From assembly GCF_011388195.1 (NCBI RefSeq), contig NZ_CP049990.1, positions 806,001 to 870,000 on the forward strand: DNA of 64,000 nucleotides. The letters run 5' to 3'. Made by a program: the position numbers and the translations under genes. The notes beneath the pieces were generated by a model. It saw only the letters and a program-made list of their open reading frames with translations, had not been told where the DNA came from and made no database searches. The DNA is from Pusillimonas sp. DMV24BSW_D. Its GTDB lineage: Bacteria > Pseudomonadota > Gammaproteobacteria > Burkholderiales > Burkholderiaceae_B. Position 1 is the first letter of the stretch; each line of letters opens with the position of its first letter. Below, in pieces: positions 27,024 through 35,795 of the stretch.

Positions 27024-28604
27024 TTATGTCTTCAATAAATTGCGAGCGAGTGAGGTCAGTTGAGACCTAAGAATTTTGCCGCGATGGTTACGGGGCAGAC
27101 GTGACAGCGGAATCAAATGTTGTGGGATTTTTTCCAGGGGTAATACTTGTCGGCAATGCTGAACAATGTCGACTGTGGAAGTGGCTTGATGTTGGTAAGG
27201 GACGAAGAAACAGACGATCTGCATACCGTAAAGTTCGTCGGGCATGCCAATAACCGCGGCGTCTTGAATATGGGGGTGGCTCACAACAATCGCTTCCACT
27301 TCGGCAGGTGAAATTTTGACCCCGCCCCGTATGATGAGGTCGTCGGTGCGACCCCAAACGTGTAAATAGCCGTCGGTATCCAGTTGCGCGGCGTCGCGCA
27401 TTAAAAATGGCTGACCGCGTAACGGTTGCAAGGAACCATCCGGACTCAAATAACCCAGGGCAATTTTTTGCGTGTTAACCAGAAACGGCTGCAGCATAGG
27501 GGCGTCGCCGGGCATGGGGCGTTGGGCGGCAAAGCTCAGTTGAACCGAGTTCAACACGCGCCCAACACTGCCTGGTTTGCGGTCGTGGACTCGATTGCCG
27601 CTGATCCAGCCTGTTTCTGTACTGCCGTAAAGGTTAATGAGTGGGCGCTGATAGTGCTGTTCGAATGCCTCCCAGTGCGCAATGGCAAGCGGTGCAGTGC
27701 TGGATGTGATGACGCGTAGTGATGACAAAAGCTTTTCGTGCTGTGCAATCGGCTCTTTCAATAACAGTTGAATAATGGTGGGCACGCCCACACTGACGGT
27801 GAGTTGGTGTGTGTGTACCCATTGCCCGAAGCGTCTTAATGAAAACCGCCGGGCCAAATGCAGTGTGAGACCTGTTTGCAGAAATGGCATCAAACTAAGA
27901 ATCTGGCTGGAATACCAGTTCAACGAACGGTATTCCAGCATTCGGTCGTTTGAGTCCAGTTGCAGCATATCGATTGAGTCCAGGCCATTGAGCCACATGG
28001 CCTGATGGTCGTACACCACGATTTTGGGTTGTCCTGTGGTGCCTGACGTACAGGAAATACAGGCTACCTCGTGAGCCTGACTCAATGGAAATGATGTTTC
28101 AGTGTCGGTGCCTGGAGGGAGTGTGCTGATGGTCTTTTGGGCGTCGAGCATGACCACCCCGTTGTCGAGCACATCCCAGTAAGAAATGATGCGAATCGAA
28201 TTGGGCAATGAGTCTGGGGCCGGGTCGTGGTCGTGTGTATTGCCCGCAAGCACAAGTGCAGGTTTGATTGCGTTAACCACGGTATTGAGCGAGGCACGAA
28301 TGAAACCGGGGTCGAGCGGGCAAACAACGCCACCAACACGCCATATGGCCAGCCATAGAATCACTTTCGCAATGCTGTTGTCGCCAGTGAGAACCACCTT
28401 TTCCTGGGGTTGCAGGCCGGTACGCTTAAGGGCTAGGGCGCTTTGTTCGACGGCTTGTTGCAGGGCTTTAAAGCTCAGGCGTTGGCCGTTGTCGACGTCG
28501 ACCAGTGCGGCTTTATTGGGATAGACCAACGCATAATGTTTCAGCAAAGTACCAATAGGCTGAAAAGTGCCCGCTTGGGTCGTGTGGCTTGCGGACTCAC
28601 TCAT
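27024..28604 (-). CDS. AMP-forming acyl/aryl-CoA ligase
   Basis: A 526-aa member of the ANL adenylating superfamily. Core motifs: CTSGTTGQPKIVVYD (P-loop), NLYGSTETGW (A5), DDLIIRGGVKISPAEVEAIVVSHP (hinge and A8), and the C-terminal catalytic Lys in NHRGKILRSQL. It should activate a carboxylic acid to its CoA thioester in the cytoplasm. The ATG at 28604 overlaps the end of the upstream LysR gene by 8 nt, so both are probably made from one message. The substrate is not evident; an aromatic or dicarboxylic acid of the neighbouring pathways is likely. Confidence 0.82.
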   Translation of the reverse strand: MSESASHTTQAGTFQPIGTLLKHYALVYPNKAALVDVDNGQRLSFKALQQAVEQSALALKRTGLQPQEKVVLTGDNSIAKVILWLAIWRVGGVVCPLDPGFIRASLNTVVNAIKPALVLAGNTHDHDPAPDSLPNSIRIISYWDVLDNGVVMLDAQKTISTLPPGTDTETSFPLSQAHEVACISCTSGTTGQPKIVVYDHQAMWLNGLDSIDMLQLDSNDRMLEYRSLNWYSSQILSLMPFLQTGLTLHLARRFSLRRFGQWVHTHQLTVSVGVPTIIQLLLKEPIAQHEKLLSSLRVITSSTAPLAIAHWEAFEQHYQRPLINLYGSTETGWISGNRVHDRKPGSVGRVLNSVQLSFAAQRPMPGDAPMLQPFLVNTQKIALGYLSPDGSLQPLRGQPFLMRDAAQLDTDGYLHVWGRTDDLIIRGGVKISPAEVEAIVVSHPHIQDAAVIGMPDELYGMQIVCFFVPYQHQATSTVDIVQHCRQVLPLEKIPQHLIPLSRLPRNHRGKILRSQLTSLARNLLKT

Positions 28605-29505
28605 TGGTCTGTGCACCCAAGGTTTCGCAGGCCCATTTCCAGAACACCTGAATACGGCGATGCTCGGCTTTGTCTTCAGGGCAAACGATGTAATAGCCTG
28701 AACCCGTTTTCAGTCTCAACTTGAACGGGGCATTCAGTGCGCCCTCACGCAGGTAAGTGTCAATAAGCGGGGTGCGACCCAGCCCCACGCCAATCCCGTT
28801 CACGATGGCGTGCAACGAAGTAACTTGCAAGTTGAAAATGATCTCGCGGGCGAAGTCGATATTGCCCAGACCGGCTGCTTCAAGCCATACGGGCCAGTCA
28901 TCTTGGTAAGTGGACGAAAAATAAGTTCGAATTTGGGCCAGCTGGGCCATGGCCGCGTGGGGGGCTTCCGGGTTGATGCCGTGGGCGAGCGTGGGTGTGC
29001 AGACCGGGAAGATTTCTTCGCTTTGCAGCAATTGTGTTTTCAGCCCACGCCATTGGCCGGTGCCGTAACGGAACGCAATGTCGTAAGAACGTTGGCGAAA
29101 CTGGTCGAAGGTGGAATGGGTGAGAACCTGCAGCGTGATGTTGGGATGCAAAGCCTGAAATTCCGGCAGGCGGGGAATTAAACATTGCATGGCATACGTG
29201 GGCAGGCAATGAATGGTTAAAACCTCGGTCGACTTTTCGTCGCGTGTTCTTGCCGTGGCCGATTGCAACAAACCAATGGCGTCCCGCACCGATTCAAGAT
29301 ACTGCTGCCCGGCGGTGGTTAACACCAGAGCACGGTTACGTCGCACGAACAGCCGTGTGGCAAGGTGCTCTTCCAGGTTCTTTATTTGATGGCTGATCGC
29401 AGTTTGTGTGAGATGCAGCTCTTTACCCGCCGCCGTGAAATTCAAGTGACGAGCGGCGGCTTCGAAGGCAAGCAGGCTGGTTAAAGAGGGCAGATTGCGG
29501 GGCAT
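28597..29505 (-). CDS. LysR-type regulator, GcvA-like
   Basis: A 302-aa regulator with N-terminal helix-turn-helix (SLTSLLAFEAAARHLNFTAAGKELHLTQTAISHQIKNLEEHLATRLFVRRNRALVLT split over residues 6-62), whose wording is typical of the GcvA/AmpR branch. An effector-binding domain follows. It is co-transcribed with the overlapping CoA ligase gene and divergent from the 29740 gene. A 21-bp palindrome lies in the 234-bp gap and is the natural candidate for its operator. Confidence 0.85.
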   Translation of the reverse strand: MPRNLPSLTSLLAFEAAARHLNFTAAGKELHLTQTAISHQIKNLEEHLATRLFVRRNRALVLTTAGQQYLESVRDAIGLLQSATARTRDEKSTEVLTIHCLPTYAMQCLIPRLPEFQALHPNITLQVLTHSTFDQFRQRSYDIAFRYGTGQWRGLKTQLLQSEEIFPVCTPTLAHGINPEAPHAAMAQLAQIRTYFSSTYQDDWPVWLEAAGLGNIDFAREIIFNLQVTSLHAIVNGIGVGLGRTPLIDTYLREGALNAPFKLRLKTGSGYYIVCPEDKAEHRRIQVFWKWACETLGAQTNE

Positions 29506-29556
29506 CTTTTAACGGGCGGCAACGATGAAAACAGACGGGTCGGAGCGTGCTGAATT

Positions 29557-29577
29557 GGCATGAATTTAATTCATGCC
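29557..29577. promoter_or_regulatory. Perfect 21-bp palindrome, candidate operator
   Basis: Ten-base arms GGCATGAATT and AATTCATGCC flank one central T. A partial copy (TTAATTCAT) recurs at 29715-29723, just before the ribosome binding site of the downstream gene. Location between a divergent LysR regulator and the plus-strand catabolic genes suggests a regulator binding site. Confidence 0.55.
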
Positions 29578-29739
29578 TGTAATGAATAAGTATCGTTAGT
29601 TCTTTTAATTGTGTTCCGTTACGATGAAGAAGGCAAGCCGTTTACCAAAGGTAATGGCTTAAAAGAACGCAAATATTTTGGTTTGTTCTCACAACAAACA
29701 CATCAATGAAAAAAATTAATTCATACAAGGAGCCGTGGT

Positions 29740-30501
29740 TTGAACAGCAATCAACATGAGCCAGACTGGAAAGCAGATCCCGAAGCCATTCAAGCGCTTG
29801 CGCCCAAAGGCCGTATTCGCGCCGCCATTAACTATGGCAACCCGGTGCTGGCCAAGCGATTGCCGGAGGGGCAGGCGGGCGGCGTTTCGGCCGATCTGGC
29901 GCGTGGCCTGGCACAGCGTGTTGGGTTGGAGGTTGAGTTTGTGTCATTCGATACCGCGGGCAAGGTGGCTGATACTGCGCAAGATGACGTTTGGGATATT
30001 GCGTTTCTGGCCATCGATCCCAAGCGCGCCGAAACCATTTCCTATACCGCACCCTACGTGCTGATTGAAGGTACGTATATGGTGCGCGAAGACTCCCCCA
30101 TTAAAACCATTGAAGATGTCGACCAGGAAGGCGTGACGGTGGCGGTGGGCAAAGGCGCGGCTTACGACCTGTTCTTGTCGCGCACATTGAAGAACGCTGA
30201 GATTGTGCGTTATCCCCTGTCGGAAGATGCGATTGAGCGTTTCGACGCCGACGGCATCAGTACAGTGGCAGGCGTGCGACAACCCTTGAACACCCATGCA
30301 GGTCAGTTTCCCGGCTATCGCGTGCTTGAGGGGCGTTTCACGGTGATCGAGCAGGCGATGGGTTGCCCCAAGGGGCGTGATAAGGCGGCCGCGTTGGTGC
30401 GTCGTTACCTGGAGTTCGCTAAAGCGTCGGGCATGGTGGCCGACGGTTTGCAGCGCAGCGGCGAAGGTGACGCCACTGTGGCGCCTGCGGCCCAGGTGTA
30501 G
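29740..30501 (+). CDS. Solute-binding-fold (SBP_bac_3) protein without signal peptide
   Basis: A 253-aa protein with the amino-acid-receptor fold: GRIRAAINYGNPVLAK, GGVSADLARGLAQRVGLEVEFVSFD, DIAFLAIDPKRAETISYTAPYVLIEGTYMV and VTVAVGKGAAYDLFLSR. The start is a TTG with AAGGAG seven bases upstream. No hydrophobic signal is encoded before residue 30, and no permease genes are linked. It should therefore be cytoplasmic. Some SBP-fold proteins are enzymes (for example cyclohexadienyl dehydratase) or sensors, so a catalytic or ligand-sensing role in the adjoining pathway is possible. Function is not established. Confidence 0.65.
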   Translation: MNSNQHEPDWKADPEAIQALAPKGRIRAAINYGNPVLAKRLPEGQAGGVSADLARGLAQRVGLEVEFVSFDTAGKVADTAQDDVWDIAFLAIDPKRAETISYTAPYVLIEGTYMVREDSPIKTIEDVDQEGVTVAVGKGAAYDLFLSRTLKNAEIVRYPLSEDAIERFDADGISTVAGVRQPLNTHAGQFPGYRVLEGRFTVIEQAMGCPKGRDKAAALVRRYLEFAKASGMVADGLQRSGEGDATVAPAAQV

Positions 30502-30530
30502 CCTGCTTCTACAACCAATTGGACAAGCAT

Positions 30531-31361
30531 ATGACGATAACTGAATGTACCCCTCGTTACGGCAATGAGACCGTGGCGCCCAATGTGAGTTTGCACTACC
30601 AATATTTCGAGTCGCAGCAGGCCGGCCCTTGTACCGTGTTGCTGCACTCTTTGGCGATGGATCACTCCTTCTGGCGCTTTGTGGCGCCTGAACTGGCCAA
30701 ACACGGTTCCGTGTTGTGTGTCGATTTGCGCGGTCATGGTCGCTCAAGCAAACCACAAGGGCCTTATACCATCGCTGCCATGGCGGCCGACGTTCGTGCG
30801 TTACTTGATCGGTTGAGTATTGACCAGGTGGTCGTGGCCGGTGCATCGATGGGGGGCTGTGTGGCATTGCAGTTCGCCATTGATAACGCCGATATTACGC
30901 GTGCTTTGGGCTTAATCGATACCACCGCCTGGTACGGCGAAAACGCCGCTGCTGATTGGGCCAACCGCGCAGCAAAGGCGCGTTTGGAAGGGTTTGGCAG
31001 TTTGGTGGGTTTCCAGCAAACGCGTTGGTTTGGTGAGCCGTTCCGCGAGCGCCACCCGCAGGTTGTGCAAGAGAGTGTGGCGGTTTTTGTGGCCAATGAT
31101 TTAACCGGCTATGAAGGCGCTTGCCATGCCATGGGGGCATTCGATGCACGTTCGAAGTTGCTGGGGTTGCGTATGCCGGTGTCGATTGTGGTGGGAACGG
31201 AAGATTACGCCACGCCGGTGGCCATGGCGGAAGCCTTGTATCAGGGTATCCCGGGGTCGCGCCTGAAAACCATTGAGGGCGCGCGCCACTTAACGCCGCT
31301 TGAAGTGCCGAAAGACATTACACGCATGCTGTCTGAGTTGCGCAGCCGCGTGCAGCAGTAA
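30531..31361 (+). CDS. Alpha/beta hydrolase, enol-lactonase-like
   Basis: A 276-aa alpha/beta hydrolase with nucleophile elbow GASMGG, an acid in GTEDYATPV, and the catalytic His in GARHLTPLE. The HSLAMDHSFW oxyanion region and VDLRGHGRSSKPQGPY resemble 3-oxoadipate enol-lactonases (PcaD-like). It may open a lactone or cleave a C-C or amide bond in the pathway that uses the molybdenum hydroxylase encoded next. It begins 29 bp after the SBP-like gene and ends 30 bp before the hydroxylase operon, so all are probably co-transcribed. Confidence 0.75.
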   Translation: MTITECTPRYGNETVAPNVSLHYQYFESQQAGPCTVLLHSLAMDHSFWRFVAPELAKHGSVLCVDLRGHGRSSKPQGPYTIAAMAADVRALLDRLSIDQVVVAGASMGGCVALQFAIDNADITRALGLIDTTAWYGENAAADWANRAAKARLEGFGSLVGFQQTRWFGEPFRERHPQVVQESVAVFVANDLTGYEGACHAMGAFDARSKLLGLRMPVSIVVGTEDYATPVAMAEALYQGIPGSRLKTIEGARHLTPLEVPKDITRMLSELRSRVQQ

Positions 31362-31391
31362 ATAACAAGGGTAGGGAAAGGAGACAACCTG

Positions 31392-32267
31392 ATGAAGCCT
31401 TTTGATTACGTCAAACCCAGGCAATTGGCCGAGGCGGTGAGCCTGCTTAGCGCGGACGACCCCGATACACGACCAGTTAGCGGTGGTACGGCCATTATGC
31501 TGATGATGAAAGCCGGTGTATTGCGGCCGGCGCGTTTGGTCAGTTTGCGCCATGTTGAAGATGAGTATCGCCAGATTGAAGTGGCCCCCGACGGTTCTTT
31601 GCATATTGGCGGCATGACGACGCTGGCGGAATTGGAGCGCTCGCCTGAAATTCAGCAAGGCTGGCCCATGTTGGCGCGTACGTTTAAAACATTATCGAAT
31701 ATTCGGGTGCGCAATGTGGCCATGATTGGCGGTAATCTGGCGCATGGTGATCCGCACATGGATATGCCCCCGGTGTTAACCGCGCTGGGTGCCAAGGTGG
31801 TGATTCAGGGGCCGAATGGTTCGCGTGAGCTGCCCGTGAAGGATTTGTGCCTGGGTTATTACGAAACCGCGTTGGCCGGCGATGAACTGATTACCAAGGT
31901 AATTGTGCCACCCATGCAGGGGCGGCAAGCCGCGTATTTCAAAGTAACCACACGCGTATCGCACGACTGGCCAACGTTAGGCTTGGCGGCAGTGGTGAAA
32001 ATGGAGCAAGACCGCCTGGCTGACGCGCGTTTGATCGTGGGGGCGGCAACCGATCGCCCCACGTCGCTCGACAACGCTGTTCAGTTGTTGGTGGGGCAGC
32101 CGCTTTCTGATGCATTGCTGAAGCAAGCAGGCGAAGAAGCCGCGCATGGTTTGGATATTGTTAGCGATCAACATGGTTCCGCGCAGTACAAGAAACACTT
32201 GCTTAGCGTTTATCTGGGGCGCGCGGTGCGTGCAGCAGTGGGCGGCGGACAACAGGAGGCATCATGA
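31392..32267 (+). CDS. Molybdenum hydroxylase FAD-binding subunit (CoxM/CutM type)
   Basis: A 291-aa subunit with the FAD-binding motifs of the xanthine-oxidase family: PVSGGTAIMLMMKAG near the N-terminus and TLSNIRVRNVAMIGGNLAHGDPHMDMPPVLTALGA at about residue 98-135. It passes electrons from the [2Fe-2S] subunit to its acceptor. No [4Fe-4S] insertion is present, so it is not the HcrB form of 4-hydroxybenzoyl-CoA reductase. It overlaps the large subunit gene by 4 nt. Confidence 0.92.
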   Translation: MKPFDYVKPRQLAEAVSLLSADDPDTRPVSGGTAIMLMMKAGVLRPARLVSLRHVEDEYRQIEVAPDGSLHIGGMTTLAELERSPEIQQGWPMLARTFKTLSNIRVRNVAMIGGNLAHGDPHMDMPPVLTALGAKVVIQGPNGSRELPVKDLCLGYYETALAGDELITKVIVPPMQGRQAAYFKVTTRVSHDWPTLGLAAVVKMEQDRLADARLIVGAATDRPTSLDNAVQLLVGQPLSDALLKQAGEEAAHGLDIVSDQHGSAQYKKHLLSVYLGRAVRAAVGGGQQEAS

Positions 32268-34567
32268 AAATGGAAACGCAACGCGATCAAACGCGCGAAC
32301 TGGGGCGTTCCCGGGGACGTTTCGAGGCCCAGGCAAAAGTAAGCGGCCGCGCTGAATACATTCACAACCTTACGCTACCACGCATGCTGCATGCCAAAAT
32401 TCTACGCAGTACGGTTGCCCACGGACGCATTGTGTCTATCGATAAGTCGGAAGCTGAAGCGTTGGAAGGCGTGCATTCGGTGATCACGTCGGAAGACATT
32501 ATGACGGTGATGCCCGAGCCTTATTTCGGCCCGGCGTTTCACGACCAGCCGATTCTTGCTGTGGGAAAAGTGCATTATGTGGGCGAGCCTGTTGCCGTGG
32601 TGCTGTCGGAAGACCCGTATATCGCGGAAGAAGCCACACATCTAATTGACGTAACCTATGAAGAATTGCCTGCGGTCTTTAATGAAGTGGAGGCAGCCGA
32701 ATCGAAAGTCGTGGTGCACGACGAGCTGCGACCGGCCGGCACCTTCCCCGATCTTAAGCACCTTGCGGGAAGGCGCGATACCAATATTGCGCTGGATTTC
32801 CAGGTGCGCACGGGTGATGTGGAAAAAGCGTTTGCCGAAGCCGACCATATTTTTGAGCATTCATTCCGTACCCAGCAGGTCATGCATACCCCGTTGGAGC
32901 CGATGATTTCGGTGGGTGAATTAACGGATTCCGGTATAACCGTGCACACTGCTTCGCAGAGCCCGTCGTTTGTGCGCCTGGAAATTGCACGTTTGTTGCG
33001 TTGGCCGGAATCTCGCGTACGCGTACGCACTGCGTTTTTGGGTGGCGGCTTTGGTGCCAAGCTGTATGTGAAACTGGAAGCGCTGGCTGTGGCGCTGACT
33101 ATGCTGGCGCGCCGCCCGGTGCGTGTCGCGTTAACCATGGAAGAGCAGTTCTACACTATTACCAAGCATGCAACCACGTTCAAGATCAAGTCGGCGGTAA
33201 ACAAGGAAGGGCGTATTACCGGCCGTAAGTGCACGGTGTGGTGGAACGGTGGTGCCTATGCCGATATTGGCCCGCGTGTTACGCAAAAGTCGGGCTTTAC
33301 AGCTCCGGGTCCTTATGAAATAGACAATGTTTGGGTGGACTCCTATCAGGTGTACACCAACCTGCCGCCCGCAGGCGCGTTCCGTGGTTTTGGTATTACG
33401 CAGTTGGTGTGGGCGTATGAAAGTCAGGCCGATATTATTGCGCGTGAACTGGGCATGGATCCGGTTGAGTTCCGTCGCCTGAACATGTTGCGAGAAGGGC
33501 GCCCGCATGCGACCGGCACGATCATGCGCGATGCAGCATTAATTGAAGTATTGGATCGTACGGCCGAACGCATGAAATGGAACGAGCCGTTTGATCGTGG
33601 AACAGAAAAACTGCGACGCGGTCGCGGTGTGGGTGTGGGCTACAAGGCGCTTGTTGCGCCCACCACGTCGGTCGCCATGGTTACCCTTTCGGCTGACGGC
33701 AGCTGCTTTCTGCATATGTCGACGGTTGATATGGGGCAGGCTTCCAACACCACCATGTCGATGGTGGCGGCTGAAGTGTTGGGCATTGATCCGGAAGACA
33801 TCAAGGTCATTCGTCCAGACACCGACGTCACGCCTTACGACATGGCCACACTGGGGTCACGTTCCACCTTCCATATGGGCCACGCAGTGCGCCTTGCGGC
33901 CGAAGATGCCGTCGAGAAAATGAAAGTGCTGGCAGCCCAGTTGAGTGTGCCAGAAGGGGAACCGCTGGAAGCCGGCAAATTGCTTAAGCAGCGCTACGGC
34001 ATGCAAGCCGGCAATATTGTTGGCGTGGGCAGCTATATCCCTGACTACATTTCTCCCAACAAGGAAACCGGACACTCCGAGAACATCACGCCGAACTGGA
34101 TGATTGGAGGCTGCGGTGTTGAGGTTGAGGTAGACACGGAAACCGGCCAGTTCCGTTTGGTACGCATGGAAAACGTGGTCGATTGCGGTACAGCATTGAA
34201 CCCGAAGATTGTGGAAACGCAAGTTTCGGGCGCTGCCATTATGCAAATAGGTGCGGCTCTGTACGAGAACATGGAGTTTGACGAAGACGGCCAGCTTCGC
34301 AATGCCTCGTTTGCTGAATACAAGATACCCGGCATTACCGACTTACCCGATCAAATCGGTAATGAGGCCGTTGATGCCTACCAGAACAATGGTCCGTTCG
34401 GCGCCAAAGGGGTCGGCGAAAGCGGTGCATTCGGGGTGGCGTCGGCCATTGCGGCCGCCATCGAAGATGCCGTTGGGGTGCGGCTGACGTCGATGCCAAT
34501 GAAGTATGAAACCGTGTGCCAGGAACTGCATGCGAATGATCCCAAGTTTCGCCAGTGGGGGGAATGA
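32264..34567 (+). CDS. Molybdenum hydroxylase large, molybdopterin-binding subunit
   Basis: A 767-aa xanthine-dehydrogenase-family subunit. Cofactor-contact segments are GGGFGAKLYVK (about 261) and PPAGAFRGFGITQ (about 366), and the C-terminal GAKGVGESGAFG holds the catalytic Glu that activates the Mo-bound water. The loop is GAFRGFG, not the CSFR loop of CO dehydrogenase, so the substrate is probably a carbon next to nitrogen in a heterocycle or a CoA thioester. Family enzymes of this size include nicotinate, isonicotinate, quinoline and picolinate hydroxylases. The substrate remains unassigned. Confidence 0.9.
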   Translation: MKMETQRDQTRELGRSRGRFEAQAKVSGRAEYIHNLTLPRMLHAKILRSTVAHGRIVSIDKSEAEALEGVHSVITSEDIMTVMPEPYFGPAFHDQPILAVGKVHYVGEPVAVVLSEDPYIAEEATHLIDVTYEELPAVFNEVEAAESKVVVHDELRPAGTFPDLKHLAGRRDTNIALDFQVRTGDVEKAFAEADHIFEHSFRTQQVMHTPLEPMISVGELTDSGITVHTASQSPSFVRLEIARLLRWPESRVRVRTAFLGGGFGAKLYVKLEALAVALTMLARRPVRVALTMEEQFYTITKHATTFKIKSAVNKEGRITGRKCTVWWNGGAYADIGPRVTQKSGFTAPGPYEIDNVWVDSYQVYTNLPPAGAFRGFGITQLVWAYESQADIIARELGMDPVEFRRLNMLREGRPHATGTIMRDAALIEVLDRTAERMKWNEPFDRGTEKLRRGRGVGVGYKALVAPTTSVAMVTLSADGSCFLHMSTVDMGQASNTTMSMVAAEVLGIDPEDIKVIRPDTDVTPYDMATLGSRSTFHMGHAVRLAAEDAVEKMKVLAAQLSVPEGEPLEAGKLLKQRYGMQAGNIVGVGSYIPDYISPNKETGHSENITPNWMIGGCGVEVEVDTETGQFRLVRMENVVDCGTALNPKIVETQVSGAAIMQIGAALYENMEFDEDGQLRNASFAEYKIPGITDLPDQIGNEAVDAYQNNGPFGAKGVGESGAFGVASAIAAAIEDAVGVRLTSMPMKYETVCQELHANDPKFRQWGE

Positions 34568-35061
34568 TGAGCGAATCCAACAATACTCAAATTAGTTTTG
34601 TTTTGAATGGCCAACCTGTTAAGGCCCATGTGCAAACCCATCATTCCGTGCTGGATGTGTTGCGTAATACGTTTGAACTTTATGGTGCGCGTGAAAGCTG
34701 TGGGCAAGGGTTGTGCGGCTGTTGTACCGTTATTGTCGACGGCAAGTCGGTTAGCGGGTGTCTTGCGCTGGCGGCCGATCTAGATGGCACTCGGGTCGAA
34801 ACGGTTGAGGGTCTGGATGCTTCGGGTCAGCTTGATCCCGTTCAGCAAGCCTTTATCGATTGCGGCGCATTTCAATGCGGGTTTTGCACATCCGGCTTCT
34901 TGCTGATGAGCAAGCAGTTGCTGGCGTCCAATCCGAACCCGACAGAGTCGGAAATCAAACATTATCTTGCCGGCAATTTGTGTCGTTGCGCCGCGTATCC
35001 TGAAATCATTCAGGCGGTTCGGCTGGCGGCTGATCGAATCAATGCCGGTAGCCAGGCATAA
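34567..35061 (+). CDS. Molybdenum hydroxylase [2Fe-2S] small subunit
   Basis: A 164-aa ferredoxin-like subunit with two [2Fe-2S] sites: the plant-type C-x4-C-G-C-C pattern in ESCGQGLCGCCTVIVDG plus a downstream Cys, and the helical pattern in QCGFCTSGF and NLCRCAAYPEI. It relays electrons between molybdopterin and FAD. ATG codons at 34564 and 34567 overlap the large-subunit stop; the second has the better spacing from the G-rich site at 34556-34562. The order FAD-Mo-FeS differs from the FeS-first order of many relatives. Confidence 0.92.
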   Translation: MSESNNTQISFVLNGQPVKAHVQTHHSVLDVLRNTFELYGARESCGQGLCGCCTVIVDGKSVSGCLALAADLDGTRVETVEGLDASGQLDPVQQAFIDCGAFQCGFCTSGFLLMSKQLLASNPNPTESEIKHYLAGNLCRCAAYPEIIQAVRLAADRINAGSQA

Positions 35062-35070
35062 GGGGGTCGT

Positions 35071-35721
35071 GTGGAGTTAATTGGAAAACAAGTTATTCAA
35101 CTGCCCAGGGCCCAGGTGTGGGAGGCGTTGAACGACCCTGAGGTGCTGAAGCAATGTATTCCAGGGTGCGATCAGTTCGTGGCAAGTGGCGAAAATGAGT
35201 ACGACATTGTCATGACCGCAGCGGTGGGGCCGATCAAGGCCAAATTCAAGGGCAAGTTAACGTTAGGCGATATCAACCCGCCTGAGTCTTATACGCTAAC
35301 GTTTGATGGATCGGGAGGTGCTGCCGGTTTTGGCAAAGGCAATGCCAGCGTTGTTTTGGGCGATTTGCCTGGGCAAACCGAACTGGAGTATTCAGTGCAG
35401 GCCAAGGTCGGGGGGCGGCTGGCCCAAGTGGGTTCACGCCTGATCGACGGCGTTGCCAAGAAAATGGCCGACGAGTTTTTCGAGCGTTTTAAACAGCGGG
35501 TTGAGCCGGAGGGAGCAGGCGAAGGTGAAGTGTTGGATGCTGCGGCGCCGGGTAGCGCGGCTCAATCCGGAGAAGAGGCCGCCTCCAAAGAACAGGCCGC
35601 GTCCAAAGAACAGGCCGGCGGTCGGACTGCGGGTGACAAACAACCTTCAATGCAGCAGCGCTGGATTTGGTATGCCATTGCCGCACTCATTATTGTATTG
35701 GTGCTCGGTTATTCCACTTAA
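35071..35721 (+). CDS. CoxG-like SRPBCC protein with C-terminal membrane anchor
   Basis: A 216-aa protein that starts with GTG. Residues 1-145 form a CoxG/SRPBCC domain (IQLPRAQVWEALNDPEVLKQCIPGCDQF, then GPIKAKFKGKLTLGDI). A low-complexity linker with a twofold AASKEQ repeat and a C-terminal transmembrane helix (IWYAIAALIIVLVLGY) follow. CoxG-type proteins accompany molybdenum hydroxylases and are thought to recruit the enzyme to the membrane or to its electron acceptor. Its position directly after the three hydroxylase genes supports that role. Confidence 0.85.
   Translation: MELIGKQVIQLPRAQVWEALNDPEVLKQCIPGCDQFVASGENEYDIVMTAAVGPIKAKFKGKLTLGDINPPESYTLTFDGSGGAAGFGKGNASVVLGDLPGQTELEYSVQAKVGGRLAQVGSRLIDGVAKKMADEFFERFKQRVEPEGAGEGEVLDAAAPGSAAQSGEEAASKEQAASKEQAGGRTAGDKQPSMQQRWIWYAIAALIIVLVLGYST
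35581..35616 (+). repeat. Two 18-bp direct repeats in the CoxG-like gene
   Basis: Positions 35581-35598 and 35599-35616 are identical apart from one base and encode the repeated Ala-Ala-Ser-Lys-Glu-Gln linker. A slippage-prone linker between the soluble domain and the membrane anchor is the simplest reading. Confidence 0.7.
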
Positions 35722-35795
35722 TTACGCAGCTTGTTTCACCTCGTCTGCAGCGGGATTCAGTGGCGTTGAGGAAGTCAATAGAAGATAATCTCCTT

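Noticed and set aside
29740-30501. Ordinary ABC amino-acid receptor
   Set aside because: No signal peptide, no lipobox and no linked permease; the start is fixed by a strong ribosome binding site.
31392-35721. Carbon monoxide dehydrogenase (CoxMLS plus CoxG)
   Set aside because: The large subunit has a GAFRGFG loop and lacks the CO-dehydrogenase active-site Cys loop; context is aromatic or heterocycle catabolism. CoxG-like proteins also accompany other molybdenum hydroxylases.
35667-35795. N-terminal extension of the feruloyl-CoA-synthase-like ligase
   Set aside because: It overlaps the end of the CoxG-like gene and does not resemble the family; the ATG at 35796 gives a normal start.
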